DNA of 64,000 bases, taken from the NCBI GenBank assembly GCA_005883215.1, contig VAYS01000009.1:124001-188000 (forward strand). The letters run 5' to 3'. The notes under the pieces were generated by a model. The model ran no database searches. It saw only the letters and a list, made by a program, of their open reading frames with translations, and was not told the DNA's origin. Below, piece by piece: positions 15,843 to 24,208 of this stretch. Made by a program: the position numbers and the translations under genes. Each line of letters opens with the position of its first letter. Positions within the stretch are counted from its first letter, which is position 1. Origin of the DNA: Actinomycetota bacterium. Its GTDB lineage: Bacteria; Actinomycetota; Thermoleophilia; Solirubrobacterales; Solirubrobacteraceae.

Positions 15843-16892
15843 CTAGGTGCCGGGAATCGGAGACCGCAGCTTTCGGCGGGTCCGCGCGGCACGTTCGCGT
15901 GCCTGGGCGAACGTAACGAGCTGGAGCTGCTCCTCGTCCCAGAGCTTGAACCGCACGGCGCGCAGGCCGTCTCGCACCGACAGCGTCGGCACGCTCTGCA
16001 GCACGGGGATCTCGTCGTGCGCGCGTTGCAGGTTGTAGTTGGGGATGCGGGCGCTCAGGTGGTGGATGTGGTGCAGCCCGATGTTGCCGGTGAAGAACTG
16101 CAGCGGCGGCGGCAGCTTGAGATAGGAGCTGCCTCGCAGAGCTGCGTCGGTGTAGCTCCATTCGTCGCGGTGCTCCCAGTACGTGTCCTCGAACTGGTGC
16201 TGTACGTAGAACAGCCAGATCCCGATGGCGCCCGCGAGCATGAACGTCGGCGCCTGGACGAGCAGGTAGGCCCGCCAGCCCGCCAGCAGGCAGATGGCGG
16301 CTATCGCCACCGCGAGCACGACGTTAGTGACGATGATGCTGCGTCGAATGCGCGCCCGCGCCGACTTGGGCACGAGCCGCGCCTGGAGCAGCATCGACCA
16401 CGTCGGCCCCAGCCCGAACATGATCAGCGGATTGCGGAACAGCCGGTAGCTCAGCCGCCCCCGCCAGGGCAGAGCCTGATACTCGGCCACGGTGAGCGTG
16501 GTGACATCCCCTACCCCGCGCCGGTCCAGATCTCCGGCCGTACCGTGGTGCACGGCGTGACTGTGGCGCCAGCTCTCAAACGGCGTGTAGACGAGCAGCC
16601 CGAGCGCGGTCCCCAGCCAGACATTGGCCCGGCGCCCGGGGAGAAACGAACCGTGGGTGCAGTCATGAAACACGATGAACGTACGCAGCAGGAAGCCGGC
16701 TGCCGGGAGCGCGATCGCCAGCACCAACAGGTAGGACACGCTCAACGCCAGGTACATCGCGACCGAGAGCGCCAGGTAGGGGGCCACCGACGTAGCGAGA
16801 TCGAGCAGGCTGCGCCCCAGGCGGGGCCGCATGTAGGGAGCGAGCACCCCGCGCCACGCTGCGTCTGAGCGGTGCTCGGCCGAGGCGGTCAT
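15843..16892 (-). CDS. Membrane fatty acid desaturase
   Basis: A 349-residue integral membrane di-iron desaturase. All three histidine boxes are present: HDCTH (76-80), HSHAVHH (110-116) and HHIHH (274-278), with hydrophobic helices between them. The arrangement is that of the omega-3/delta-12-type acyl-lipid desaturase family (FA_desaturase). It would insert double bonds into membrane acyl chains, using electrons from a ferredoxin or similar donor that is not encoded nearby. ATG 16892 is the start. It converges on the cyclopropane-synthase-like gene, whose products act on such double bonds. Confidence 0.88.
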   Translation of the reverse strand: MTASAEHRSDAAWRGVLAPYMRPRLGRSLLDLATSVAPYLALSVAMYLALSVSYLLVLAIALPAAGFLLRTFIVFHDCTHGSFLPGRRANVWLGTALGLLVYTPFESWRHSHAVHHGTAGDLDRRGVGDVTTLTVAEYQALPWRGRLSYRLFRNPLIMFGLGPTWSMLLQARLVPKSARARIRRSIIVTNVVLAVAIAAICLLAGWRAYLLVQAPTFMLAGAIGIWLFYVQHQFEDTYWEHRDEWSYTDAALRGSSYLKLPPPLQFFTGNIGLHHIHHLSARIPNYNLQRAHDEIPVLQSVPTLSVRDGLRAVRFKLWDEEQLQLVTFAQARERAARTRRKLRSPIPGT

Positions 16893-17188
16893 CGCGCCCC
16901 CCTGCGCCGAGCGCCGCGCCGGGTGCTTGGCGCGTGCCGAGGACTGTTACCGAGCGCCAGACTGAGCCCTGCCCATGATGAGAACAACACGACCGCTCCC
17001 GATGGGATTGACGTTGCCTTCGCAACGCCCTCGCACGCCGCCATCGGCCGCCGCGAGCGCGTCGATAGATACTCGCTTGCCGAACCCCAGCCACCGCGCC
17101 GCAGGCGCCGCCGGCCAACGTCCAGCTCTCCCAGCGTACACCACCCGCCGCGCGGTCCGCCGGCTCGGCCCGGGCGTAGGTCCCGAGG
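16893..17188. other. Intergenic region, nothing identified
   Basis: About 296 nt between the desaturase start and the stop of the MpsC-like gene. It is less GC-rich around 16970-17090 than its surroundings and likely holds the desaturase promoter on the minus strand. I see no convincing ORF, RNA or repeat. Confidence 0.4.
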
Positions 17189-17632
17189 CTAACCGTCCCG
17201 CCGTGCCTCGTCGGGCGGAGCGGGGTCGACGAGCTCGAGCGCCCCGAATCCGGGGAGCGGGCCGTCCATGAGGAACATCTCGATGGTGAGGTCGGGATCG
17301 ACGTGAGCCTGGCTGAGGAAGGCGAGCACCCGGCGGCCGGTGAGCTCCTCGATCATCCGGCTGTAACGGGTCTTCATCAGGCGCTGAAAGTCGCGACGAA
17401 TCTCGAGTACGCGCTCGGGCTCGCCGGCCTCCATCATCGTTTTCTCGATGGCCGTCAGGCCATCGCTAAGGACGCAGACGATGAGGTTGTCGAGTACGTA
17501 GGTCTTGGCCTTGATTGGCCCGCGACCGTAGTGCTCACGCATGAACGCGACGATCCGGTTGGTGATCTCGGAGAGCAGATTCCCGCCGGCCAGCGGCTGG
17601 CCGGCCGGCTGGCTGGCGCCGGGGCTGCTCAT
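17189..17632 (-). CDS. DUF2294 / MpsC-like protein
   Basis: A 147-residue soluble protein of the DUF2294 family, some members of which are annotated as MpsC of a Na+-translocating system. Core features are EITNRIVAFMREHYGRGP, the strand KTYVLDNLIVCVLSDGLTA and LTGRRVLAFLSQAHVDPD. A GAGGTGAGCG ribosome-binding region precedes ATG 17632. The N-terminal 15 residues are low-complexity. The function is unproven; other workers link the family to stress-related operons. It stands alone between the desaturase and the phosphatase. Confidence 0.8.
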   Translation of the reverse strand: MSSPGASQPAGQPLAGGNLLSEITNRIVAFMREHYGRGPIKAKTYVLDNLIVCVLSDGLTAIEKTMMEAGEPERVLEIRRDFQRLMKTRYSRMIEELTGRRVLAFLSQAHVDPDLTIEMFLMDGPLPGFGALELVDPAPPDEARRDG

Positions 17633-17762
17633 CGCTCACCTCGGAATGACGGCTGCCGTGCTGTGGGTCTCACTGCTACTGGTTGCGCCGCGCCTGCTGG
17701 GCGGGGCCTCGACGTAGGCCGCGCGCCCGCGATCAGCGCTGACCATACCTAACCAGCGCGAG

Positions 17763-18341
17763 CTAGCGCCTTTGCTCCACGGTGCTCGCCGCACGCTCGA
17801 GCGCCGCCCCATCGAACAGGAAGGGGGTGGCGTTGTCGATGTCGTGCACCGGCCCGTCGAACGGGTCTTCGCCAGCGGCCGCGTTGAGCAGGCAGCGGAT
17901 GCCGATCTCGTGGCAGACCGCCACCACGACGTCCTCGCTCAGCGAAACGAGCCACCGGGCGGCTTGCGCGTAGCGCCGGGCGAGGTGCTCAAAGCTCTCT
18001 CCCCCCGGAAACAGATCGAGACGCGAGTGCGCCGCCTTCCAGGCGCGGTAGGCGGCGATGCCCTCGCCCTCGAGCGTGCCGACGTCGATGTCGTCGAGCA
18101 GCGCCTGCTCGGCGAAGGGCACCGATCGTCCCTGCATGGCGATCGAGGCGGTGTGCAGTGCCCGCTCAAACCGGCTATGGGCGCACAGCTCGACGGCGAC
18201 GTTGGCCAGCTGCACCCCTAGCCGAGCCGCCTGCGCCCGCCCCTCCTCGGTGAGCTCGACGTCGACCCGGGGGTCGCCGTTAACGCGGCCCTCGACGTTT
18301 AGAACCGACTGGCCGTGCCGAGCAAGGACGCACACCCGCAT
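17763..18341 (-). CDS. Histidine phosphatase superfamily protein
   Basis: A 192-residue phosphoglycerate-mutase-like phosphatase. The phosphoacceptor motif is ARHGQS (R8-H9-G10) at the N-terminus. A second active-site histidine is in VAVCHEIGIRCL (about 145-156), and R58-like SRFERALHTA follows the pattern of the superfamily. Such enzymes hydrolyse small phosphates (sugar phosphates, cobalamin precursors, RNA ends); the substrate cannot be told from sequence. ATG 18341 starts 44 nt from the divergent FAD dehydrogenase gene. Confidence 0.85.
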   Translation of the reverse strand: MRVCVLARHGQSVLNVEGRVNGDPRVDVELTEEGRAQAARLGVQLANVAVELCAHSRFERALHTASIAMQGRSVPFAEQALLDDIDVGTLEGEGIAAYRAWKAAHSRLDLFPGGESFEHLARRYAQAARWLVSLSEDVVVAVCHEIGIRCLLNAAAGEDPFDGPVHDIDNATPFLFDGAALERAASTVEQRR

Positions 18342-18385
18342 CGGCCAGAGCGTAAGCGCTGCCGGGCGGGTAGGTTTCCTCGTCG

Positions 18386-20101
18386 ATGCCAGCCAACGTT
18401 GCCCGGGGGCAGGTCGTGGTCGTCGGCGCGGGGATCGCCGGCTTGGTGACCACGCTCGAGCTGCTGGACCGGGGGCGCGACGTGTTGCTGCTCGACCGTT
18501 GCCGGCCCGAGGAGCTGGGCGGGCTGGCGCGGGAGGCCTTCGGCGGGATGTTCATGGTCGACACGCCCGAGCAGCGGCGCTCGGGCATTCGCGACACCGT
18601 GGCGTTGGCGCTCGAGGACTGGCTGCGGGTGGCCGACTTCGATCCCCAGGACGACTGGCCACGGCGCTGGGCCGAGCGCTACGTCCAGCGAGCGCGCGAC
18701 GAGGTGGGGGGCTGGCTGCGCGAGCATGGGGTGCGTTTCTTCCCGGTGGTCAACTGGGCCGAGCGCGGCGTGTTCGGCGATGGCAACTCGGTGCCGCGCT
18801 TTCATCTCACTTGGGGAACGGGCAAGGCGCTCGTCGACGCGATGTGGAGTTCGATCGAGCGCCACCCGCGCCGCCAGGCGCTCGACGTGCGCCTGCGCAC
18901 GCGCGTCACGGAGTTAGTGGTCGAGGGCGACGAGGTGACCGGATGTCGCACCGCCCCGGAGGAGGGCGGGCCCCAGTCCGAGGTGGCTGCCGCGGCGGTG
19001 GTCATCGCCGCCGGCGGCATCGGGGGCAACCTGGACCTCGTGCGCCGGGAGTGGCCGTCGAACCTGGGCCCGCCCCCGCGCGACATCCTCATGGGCTCGC
19101 ACTACTACGCCGACGGGGCCATGCACGAGGAGGTATCGCGCATCGGCGGCAACGTCACCCACCTCTCGCGCATGTGGAACTACGCCGATGCCGTGCACCA
19201 CCCCCATCCCCGCCGGCCGCTGCACGGGCTCAAGCTGATCCCTCCCCGCTCGGGGCTCGTGCTCGACCCCCGCGGCCGCCGCTATGGGCCGGTGCCGGTG
19301 ATGCCCACCTTTGACGCCTACCACGCGCTCGAGCGCATGTGCGAGGACGAGCGCAAGTACAGCTGGCTGGTCTGCAACTTCAAGATCGCCAGCCGCGAGC
19401 TCGACGTCTCGGGAGCCGAGCACAACCCCCACCTGCGCGAGAAGCGCCTCGGGCGCTTCGTGGCCAGCGTGCTGCTCGGTAAGCCGGCGCTGGTCCGCTA
19501 CTTCATCCACGGCTGCCCGGACTTCGTCACCGCCGACTCGGTGCCCGAGCTGGCCGCGCGCATGAACGATTGCACCGGCGAGCCGGCGGTGGATGCACAG
19601 CTGCTCGAGCGCGAGGTGCGCCGCTATGACGCCAACCTCGCGCGCGGCAAGAGCCTGTTTAACGACGATCAGCTGCGCCGTATCGCCCAGCTGCGCAACT
19701 GGCGCGGCGATCGCCTGCGCACCGCGCGCTTTGCCCGCATCGACGACGCCAAGGCCCGCCCGCTGATCGCGATTCGCCTGCAGGTCATGGCCCGCAAGAG
19801 CCTGGGCGGGATCCAGACCGACCTGGAGTGCCGCGTTCTGCGGGCCGACGGAACGCCCATACCGGGGCTGTACGCGGCCGGGGAGGCCGCCGGCTTCGGC
19901 GGCGGCGGCCTGCACGGCAAGCGCTCCCTGGAGGGGACGTTCCTGGGCGCGTGCGTCCTCACCGGCCGTGTCGCCGCCCAGTCGGTCGCTTCGCCGGGGG
20001 TCTCGACCGGCGCGCCGGCGGCGGTTCCGACGGCAAGCCTGTCCTCTGTCAGTGGGCCAACGTCTGCCTCGGCGGGCGGCGGCTCGGCGGCGCACGCCTG
20101 A
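18386..20101 (+). CDS. FAD-binding dehydrogenase (fumarate reductase/ketosteroid dehydrogenase superfamily)
   Basis: A 571-residue flavoprotein. The dinucleotide-binding motif VVVGAGIAGL (11-20) is followed by an acidic end of strand (LLLLDRC). A late FAD-contacting segment is GLYAAGEAAGFGGGGLHG, where the superfamily has LYAAGE-x-G-G-x-H-G. The middle domain is the substrate-capping region. The last 45 residues are a Ser/Ala/Gly/Pro tail. Family members remove two hydrogens from steroid-like or acyl substrates. The benzoylformate-decarboxylase-like gene begins only 22 nt downstream, which implies an operon and possibly a shared 2-oxo-acid or aromatic substrate; the exact reaction is unknown. 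Confidence 0.8.
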   Translation: MPANVARGQVVVVGAGIAGLVTTLELLDRGRDVLLLDRCRPEELGGLAREAFGGMFMVDTPEQRRSGIRDTVALALEDWLRVADFDPQDDWPRRWAERYVQRARDEVGGWLREHGVRFFPVVNWAERGVFGDGNSVPRFHLTWGTGKALVDAMWSSIERHPRRQALDVRLRTRVTELVVEGDEVTGCRTAPEEGGPQSEVAAAAVVIAAGGIGGNLDLVRREWPSNLGPPPRDILMGSHYYADGAMHEEVSRIGGNVTHLSRMWNYADAVHHPHPRRPLHGLKLIPPRSGLVLDPRGRRYGPVPVMPTFDAYHALERMCEDERKYSWLVCNFKIASRELDVSGAEHNPHLREKRLGRFVASVLLGKPALVRYFIHGCPDFVTADSVPELAARMNDCTGEPAVDAQLLEREVRRYDANLARGKSLFNDDQLRRIAQLRNWRGDRLRTARFARIDDAKARPLIAIRLQVMARKSLGGIQTDLECRVLRADGTPIPGLYAAGEAAGFGGGGLHGKRSLEGTFLGACVLTGRVAAQSVASPGVSTGAPAAVPTASLSSVSGPTSASAGGGSAAHA

Positions 20102-20123
20102 CCCTCTAACCGCAGGAGGTTTC

Positions 20124-21722
20124 ATGCCCACCGTCCGCGAGGCCACCTTCCAGTTCCTGCGCCAGCGCGAGATGACGACGATGTTCGGGAACCCGGGTTC
20201 GACCGAGCTCCCTTTCCTGGCCCAGTTCCCCGAGGACTTCCGCTATGTGCTCGGGCTACAGGAGGCGGTCGCGGTGGGCATGGCCGACGGATACGCCCAG
20301 GCCAGCGGTCGGCCAACCCTGGTCAACCTCCACACCGCCCCCGGCGTGGGCAACGGGATGGGGGCGATCTTCAACGCCCAGGCCAACAAGTCTCCGCTGG
20401 TGGTCACCGCCGGTCAGCAGGCGCGCTCCCTGATGACCCTGCAGGCCAACCTCACCAACCGCGACGCGGTGCGCATGCCCCACCCGCTGGTCAAGTGGAG
20501 CTATGAGCCGCCGCGCGCCCAGGACGTGCCGCACGCTCTGGCCCGGGCCGTGCACCTGTCCGCGCTCCCGCCCCGAGGTCCGGTGTTCGTCTCTATCCCC
20601 ATGGATGACTGGGACGTCGAGGTCGACCCCGGCGACGTGGCCCACCACACCGCCCGGCGCGTGGTCGGGCGCGCCGGCGCCGACCCACAGGAGGTGGCCG
20701 ACCTGGCACACGCGCTCTCGGAGGCCAAGAGCCCGGTGCTGGTGGTGGGTCCCGACGCCGACTCCAGCGTCGCCTGGGAGGCGGCGGTCGCCCTGGCCGA
20801 GCGCCAGCGCCTGCCGGTGTGGGCCACCCCGGCGCCCGGAGGCGGGCGGATCGGCTTTCCCGAGGATCACCCGAACTTCCGGGGGATCCTCCCGCCGGCG
20901 ATCGGGCCGGTGTCCGAGACGCTCGGGGGCCACGACCTGATCCTGGTCGCCGGGTCCTCGGTGTTCCCCTACTACCCGAACATCCCCGGTCCCCTGCTCC
21001 CGGACGGGGCGCGCCTGGTGGCGTTGACCAGCGACCCCGACGAGGCGGCGCGGGCGCCGATGGGAGACGCTCTGGTCGCCGACGTGGGCCTGACCCTCGC
21101 CGCGCTGGTCGAGGCCGTGGGCGACAGCGACCGTCCGGCGCCCGATCCGCGCTGGCCGGCCGAACCGCCCCCCGAGGAGGATCCGATCAACCCCTCGGCG
21201 GCCATGGCGGCTCTGGCCGAGGTGTTTCCCGACGAGGGCATCGTCGTGCTCGAGTCACCTTCGAGCACGCTGGCGCTGCGCAACCGGCTGCGCCTGAGGC
21301 GCCCCGGCTCCTACTACTTCGGCGCCGGCGGCGGCCTGGGCTTCGGCCTGGCCGCCGCGATCGGGGTCCAGCTCGCGCGGCCCGACCGCCCGGTGGTGTG
21401 CGTGATGGGCGAGGGCTCGGCCCAGTACGCGATCCAGGGCCTGTGGACCGCGGTCGCCTACCAGGTACCGGTCACCTTCCTCGTCGTGCGCAACGACGAA
21501 TACGCGATCTTGAAGTGGTTTGCCACCATGGAATCCGTCACCGGGGCTCCGGGGCTGGACCTCCCGGCGCTCGACTCGGTCGGCGTCGCCACCGGCTATG
21601 GCATGCGCGCGCGCCGGGTCGCCGGTGTCGAGGAGCTGTCCGAGGAGCTTGGACGGGCGATCGCCTCCGATGCCCCCGAGCTGGTCGAGGTCAAGGTGGC
21701 ACCGGGCATGGCGCTGGCCTGA
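20124..21722 (+). CDS. mdlC: Thiamine-diphosphate-dependent benzoylformate decarboxylase-like enzyme
   Basis: A 532-residue ThDP enzyme very like Pseudomonas benzoylformate decarboxylase. AGGAGG precedes ATG 20124. Known active-site residues of that enzyme are matched at identical positions: S26 (NPGSTELP), E47 (LQEAVAVG) and H70 (NLHTAPGVG). The ThDP pyrophosphate motif is GEGSAQYAIQGLW...VVRNDEY. The second catalytic histidine (H281 in Pseudomonas, in F-R-Y-H-Q) aligns with Y284 here (F-P-Y-Y-P), so chemistry or substrate may differ. It probably decarboxylates an aryl or branched 2-oxo acid to an aldehyde. It is co-transcribed with the upstream FAD dehydrogenase. Confidence 0.8.
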   Translation: MPTVREATFQFLRQREMTTMFGNPGSTELPFLAQFPEDFRYVLGLQEAVAVGMADGYAQASGRPTLVNLHTAPGVGNGMGAIFNAQANKSPLVVTAGQQARSLMTLQANLTNRDAVRMPHPLVKWSYEPPRAQDVPHALARAVHLSALPPRGPVFVSIPMDDWDVEVDPGDVAHHTARRVVGRAGADPQEVADLAHALSEAKSPVLVVGPDADSSVAWEAAVALAERQRLPVWATPAPGGGRIGFPEDHPNFRGILPPAIGPVSETLGGHDLILVAGSSVFPYYPNIPGPLLPDGARLVALTSDPDEAARAPMGDALVADVGLTLAALVEAVGDSDRPAPDPRWPAEPPPEEDPINPSAAMAALAEVFPDEGIVVLESPSSTLALRNRLRLRRPGSYYFGAGGGLGFGLAAAIGVQLARPDRPVVCVMGEGSAQYAIQGLWTAVAYQVPVTFLVVRNDEYAILKWFATMESVTGAPGLDLPALDSVGVATGYGMRARRVAGVEELSEELGRAIASDAPELVEVKVAPGMALA

Positions 21723-21734
21723 CCTCGCCCCCGC

Positions 21735-22592
21735 TCACGGGCGGTTCGCCGCGCGCGGTCCGCACACCGGCCACGGCCTGAGCCCTCGGCGGCGCAGCAG
21801 GATAAGCGCCCGACGGCGCTGCTCGCTGGGCGGCGCCGCGGCCGGGTCGCCGCGGCCGCCGACCGAGCGCCAGGTCTCGATGTCGAACTGGAACGCCCCC
21901 CGGTAGCGCCCTGCGTCATAAATCAGGCCCGGCCGAAACGACGATTCGCAGCGCGCGATCCGGTGAAGCAGCGCCCGCTCATGGGCCCGCCGGTGGATCG
22001 CCCCGGGGCGAGGCCGGCTGGGCGCAGACGGCCCTGCGGCCGCCGCCGAGGGCTCGGCGCCCGGCCCCAGGGAGCGTCCGGCGCCGTGCATCCGGGCGGT
22101 GAGCACTCCCCCGACGGCGGCCAGCATGGCCAGCCACGCCAGGGCCGTTCGCCGTCGCCGCGCGCGGACGGCCGCGCGACGCCGGGCCCGGTGGATCTGG
22201 CGCGGCGAAGGTGGGGGAGGCGCATAGGTCGGCAGGGGCGGGGGCAGGGCCTTGGCCGAGGCGATCCGCGGTCGGGCCAGCGCCACCGCGGGGCTCGGCG
22301 CCGCGGCCGCTGCAGCGGCGGCGGGCCCCGGTCTGAACGAGGGCGTCTTGCGCGCCGACTCGGGCGCCCGCCGGCGCCCGGCAGTGGGGGCGGCCGCGCG
22401 CCGCCCGCCGCCGACCGACTGGGCGCGCCGGTGGCCAGGGGAGCCCTGGGGTTCGCCCACCAGCGACAGCGGCCGCGCGCGCTGACGGCGCCGCGGACGC
22501 TCCCAGCGCAGCTCGGAGTCCTCCCACAGGCGGGCCGGTTGGGGAGCGATCGGGGCGCGACGTGCCAGCGGCGGCCTGGCGCGTTTTGCCAT
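21735..22592 (-). CDS. Membrane-anchored Rpf-like / transglycosylase-like protein
   Basis: About 285 residues. A basic, Pro/Ala-rich cytoplasmic part (1-150) precedes one membrane helix (TALAWLAMLAAVGGVLTA) and an extracellular C-terminal domain. That domain follows the resuscitation-promoting-factor pattern: IARCESSFRPG, YRGAFQFDIETWRSVGG, EQRRRA and a final PWPVCG, with the two Cys that form the family disulfide. Rpf domains cleave peptidoglycan and help cells leave dormancy. The catalytic Glu is in RCESS. ATG 22592 is used; a GTG seven codons upstream is possible. The domain is partly degenerate (long RPGLIYDAG loop), so activity is inferred. Confidence 0.72.
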   Translation of the reverse strand: MAKRARPPLARRAPIAPQPARLWEDSELRWERPRRRQRARPLSLVGEPQGSPGHRRAQSVGGGRRAAAPTAGRRRAPESARKTPSFRPGPAAAAAAAAPSPAVALARPRIASAKALPPPLPTYAPPPPSPRQIHRARRRAAVRARRRRTALAWLAMLAAVGGVLTARMHGAGRSLGPGAEPSAAAAGPSAPSRPRPGAIHRRAHERALLHRIARCESSFRPGLIYDAGRYRGAFQFDIETWRSVGGRGDPAAAPPSEQRRRALILLRRRGLRPWPVCGPRAANRP

Positions 22593-22696
22593 TGGCGCCC
22601 GCGTTACCCACAACTGCGCTCGCAGTCACGTGCGGGCGCGGGACTCGCCACCCCACCCGGCCCGACGAGACCGCCGGCGGGCCCTTGCGCCCGGCC

Positions 22697-24208
22697 TCAG
22701 GCCGCCGGCGCCAGGGCCGGCTCCGGCGCGCGTTCGCCCACCGGCTGCACCACGTAATCGCTCGGCGCGAAACGAGCCGTGCGACGGCGAAAGTCAAACG
22801 TAAAGCCGGGCCACAGCGTTGAGTTGCGGCCCTGGGAATCGAGGTACCAGCTCGCGCAGCCTCCCGCCGTCCATACCGTTTCGCGCATCTGCTCCTGGAC
22901 CTCGGCGTTGAAGCGCGCCTGCACCTCCGGGCGTACATCGATCGTGGCCAGCCCCTGCCGGCGCATCGTCCGCAGCGCGTCCATGATGTAAGCCAGCTGG
23001 GACTCGATCATGTACACGATCGAGTTGTGCCCCAGCCCGGTATTGGGGCCAACCAGCGCGAACAGGTTGGGAAAGCCCGAGATCGTGGTGCCCAGGTAGG
23101 CCCGGGGGCTGCCCTGCCAGACGTCGTTGAGGGTCTGTGCGTCGCGTCCGAGGACCCGGTCGGCCCACGGCATCTCGGTCACCCGGAAGCCGGTTCCGAA
23201 GATGATCGTGTCCACCTCGCGGCGGGCGCCGTCCCGGGTCACGATCGCGTTGGCCTCGACGCGCTCGATGCCCTCGGTGACCACCTCGACATTGGGCTGG
23301 GTGATCGCCGGGTAGTAGTCGTTGGAAAGCAGGATGCGCTTGCATCCGATCGTGAAGCCGGGAGTGAGCCTGCGGCGAAGCTCCGGGTCGGGGACCTGCC
23401 GGCGCAGATGGCGGCGCGCCAGCAGCTCGGGCAGCTTCATCAGTCCCCGGTGGCCGGCGAGCCCCAGCACGAGCCACTCGCGCGACAGGTAGATGCTCGC
23501 GCGCGTCAACCGCTGGAGGAAGGGAAGCATCCGGTACAGGCGCCGCTCGGCGTGGGAAACCGGGCGGTCCGAGTGCGGCAGGACCCACGTGGGCGTGCGC
23601 TGGAAGACGTGCAGTGAACTCGCCTGCGGCTGAATCCGGGGGATGACCTGGATCGCCGAGGCGCCGGTGCCGATGACCGCCACGCGCTCGCCCCCGAGGT
23701 CGTGCTCGTGGTTCCACTGCGCCGTGTGAAAGGCGGTGCCCTGGAAGCGGTCGAGTCCCGGCAGCTCCGGGGTCGATGGCTCGCTCAGACCACCGACGGC
23801 TGAGATAATGACGTCGGCGCACAGCGGCCCGTGCGAGGTGTCCAGTCGCCAGCGCCGCTCCTCCTCGCACCACGCCGCCCCCAGCAGCTCGTGATCGAAG
23901 CGGATGTGCTCGATCAGGCCGTGGCGCTCGGCGCACCGGCGCAGGTAGGCCCAGATCTCGGGCTGGCAGGAGAACGTCCGGCTCCAGTCGGGGTTGGGCT
24001 CGAACGAGAACGAGTACAGGTGCGAGGGCACGTCGCACTGACACCCCGGGTAGGTGTTGTCGTACCACGTGCCGCCCACGTCGGCCCGGCGCTCGAGTAC
24101 GACGAAGTCGTGCATCCCCGCCTGCTTGAGCCGGATGGCCATCCCCAGGCCCGAGAAGCCGGCGCCGACGATCGCCACCCTGACGGCGTCCGGAGCCGCC
24201 GCGCTCAT
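22697..24208 (-). CDS. Flavin-containing (Baeyer-Villiger type) monooxygenase
   Basis: A 503-residue class B flavoprotein monooxygenase. It has the FAD Rossmann motif GAGFSG (15-20), the NADPH motif GTGASA (180-185) and the full BVMO fingerprint F-x-G-x3-H-x3-W between them (F155 to W165). An ATG conserved for MSAAAPDAVRV is at 24208, and its first bases overlap the stop of the upstream membrane protein gene (ATGA), so the two are translationally coupled. Such enzymes oxidise ketones to esters or hydroxylate amines and sulfides using NADPH and O2; the ketone substrate here is unknown. The coupling to a membrane protein is unusual and may indicate a membrane-bound substrate or uptake. Confidence 0.85.
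   Translation of the reverse strand: MSAAAPDAVRVAIVGAGFSGLGMAIRLKQAGMHDFVVLERRADVGGTWYDNTYPGCQCDVPSHLYSFSFEPNPDWSRTFSCQPEIWAYLRRCAERHGLIEHIRFDHELLGAAWCEEERRWRLDTSHGPLCADVIISAVGGLSEPSTPELPGLDRFQGTAFHTAQWNHEHDLGGERVAVIGTGASAIQVIPRIQPQASSLHVFQRTPTWVLPHSDRPVSHAERRLYRMLPFLQRLTRASIYLSREWLVLGLAGHRGLMKLPELLARRHLRRQVPDPELRRRLTPGFTIGCKRILLSNDYYPAITQPNVEVVTEGIERVEANAIVTRDGARREVDTIIFGTGFRVTEMPWADRVLGRDAQTLNDVWQGSPRAYLGTTISGFPNLFALVGPNTGLGHNSIVYMIESQLAYIMDALRTMRRQGLATIDVRPEVQARFNAEVQEQMRETVWTAGGCASWYLDSQGRNSTLWPGFTFDFRRRTARFAPSDYVVQPVGERAPEPALAPAA

Noticed and set aside
16017-16868. Plus-strand ORF opposite the desaturase
   Set aside because: Shadow of a gene with all three histidine boxes.
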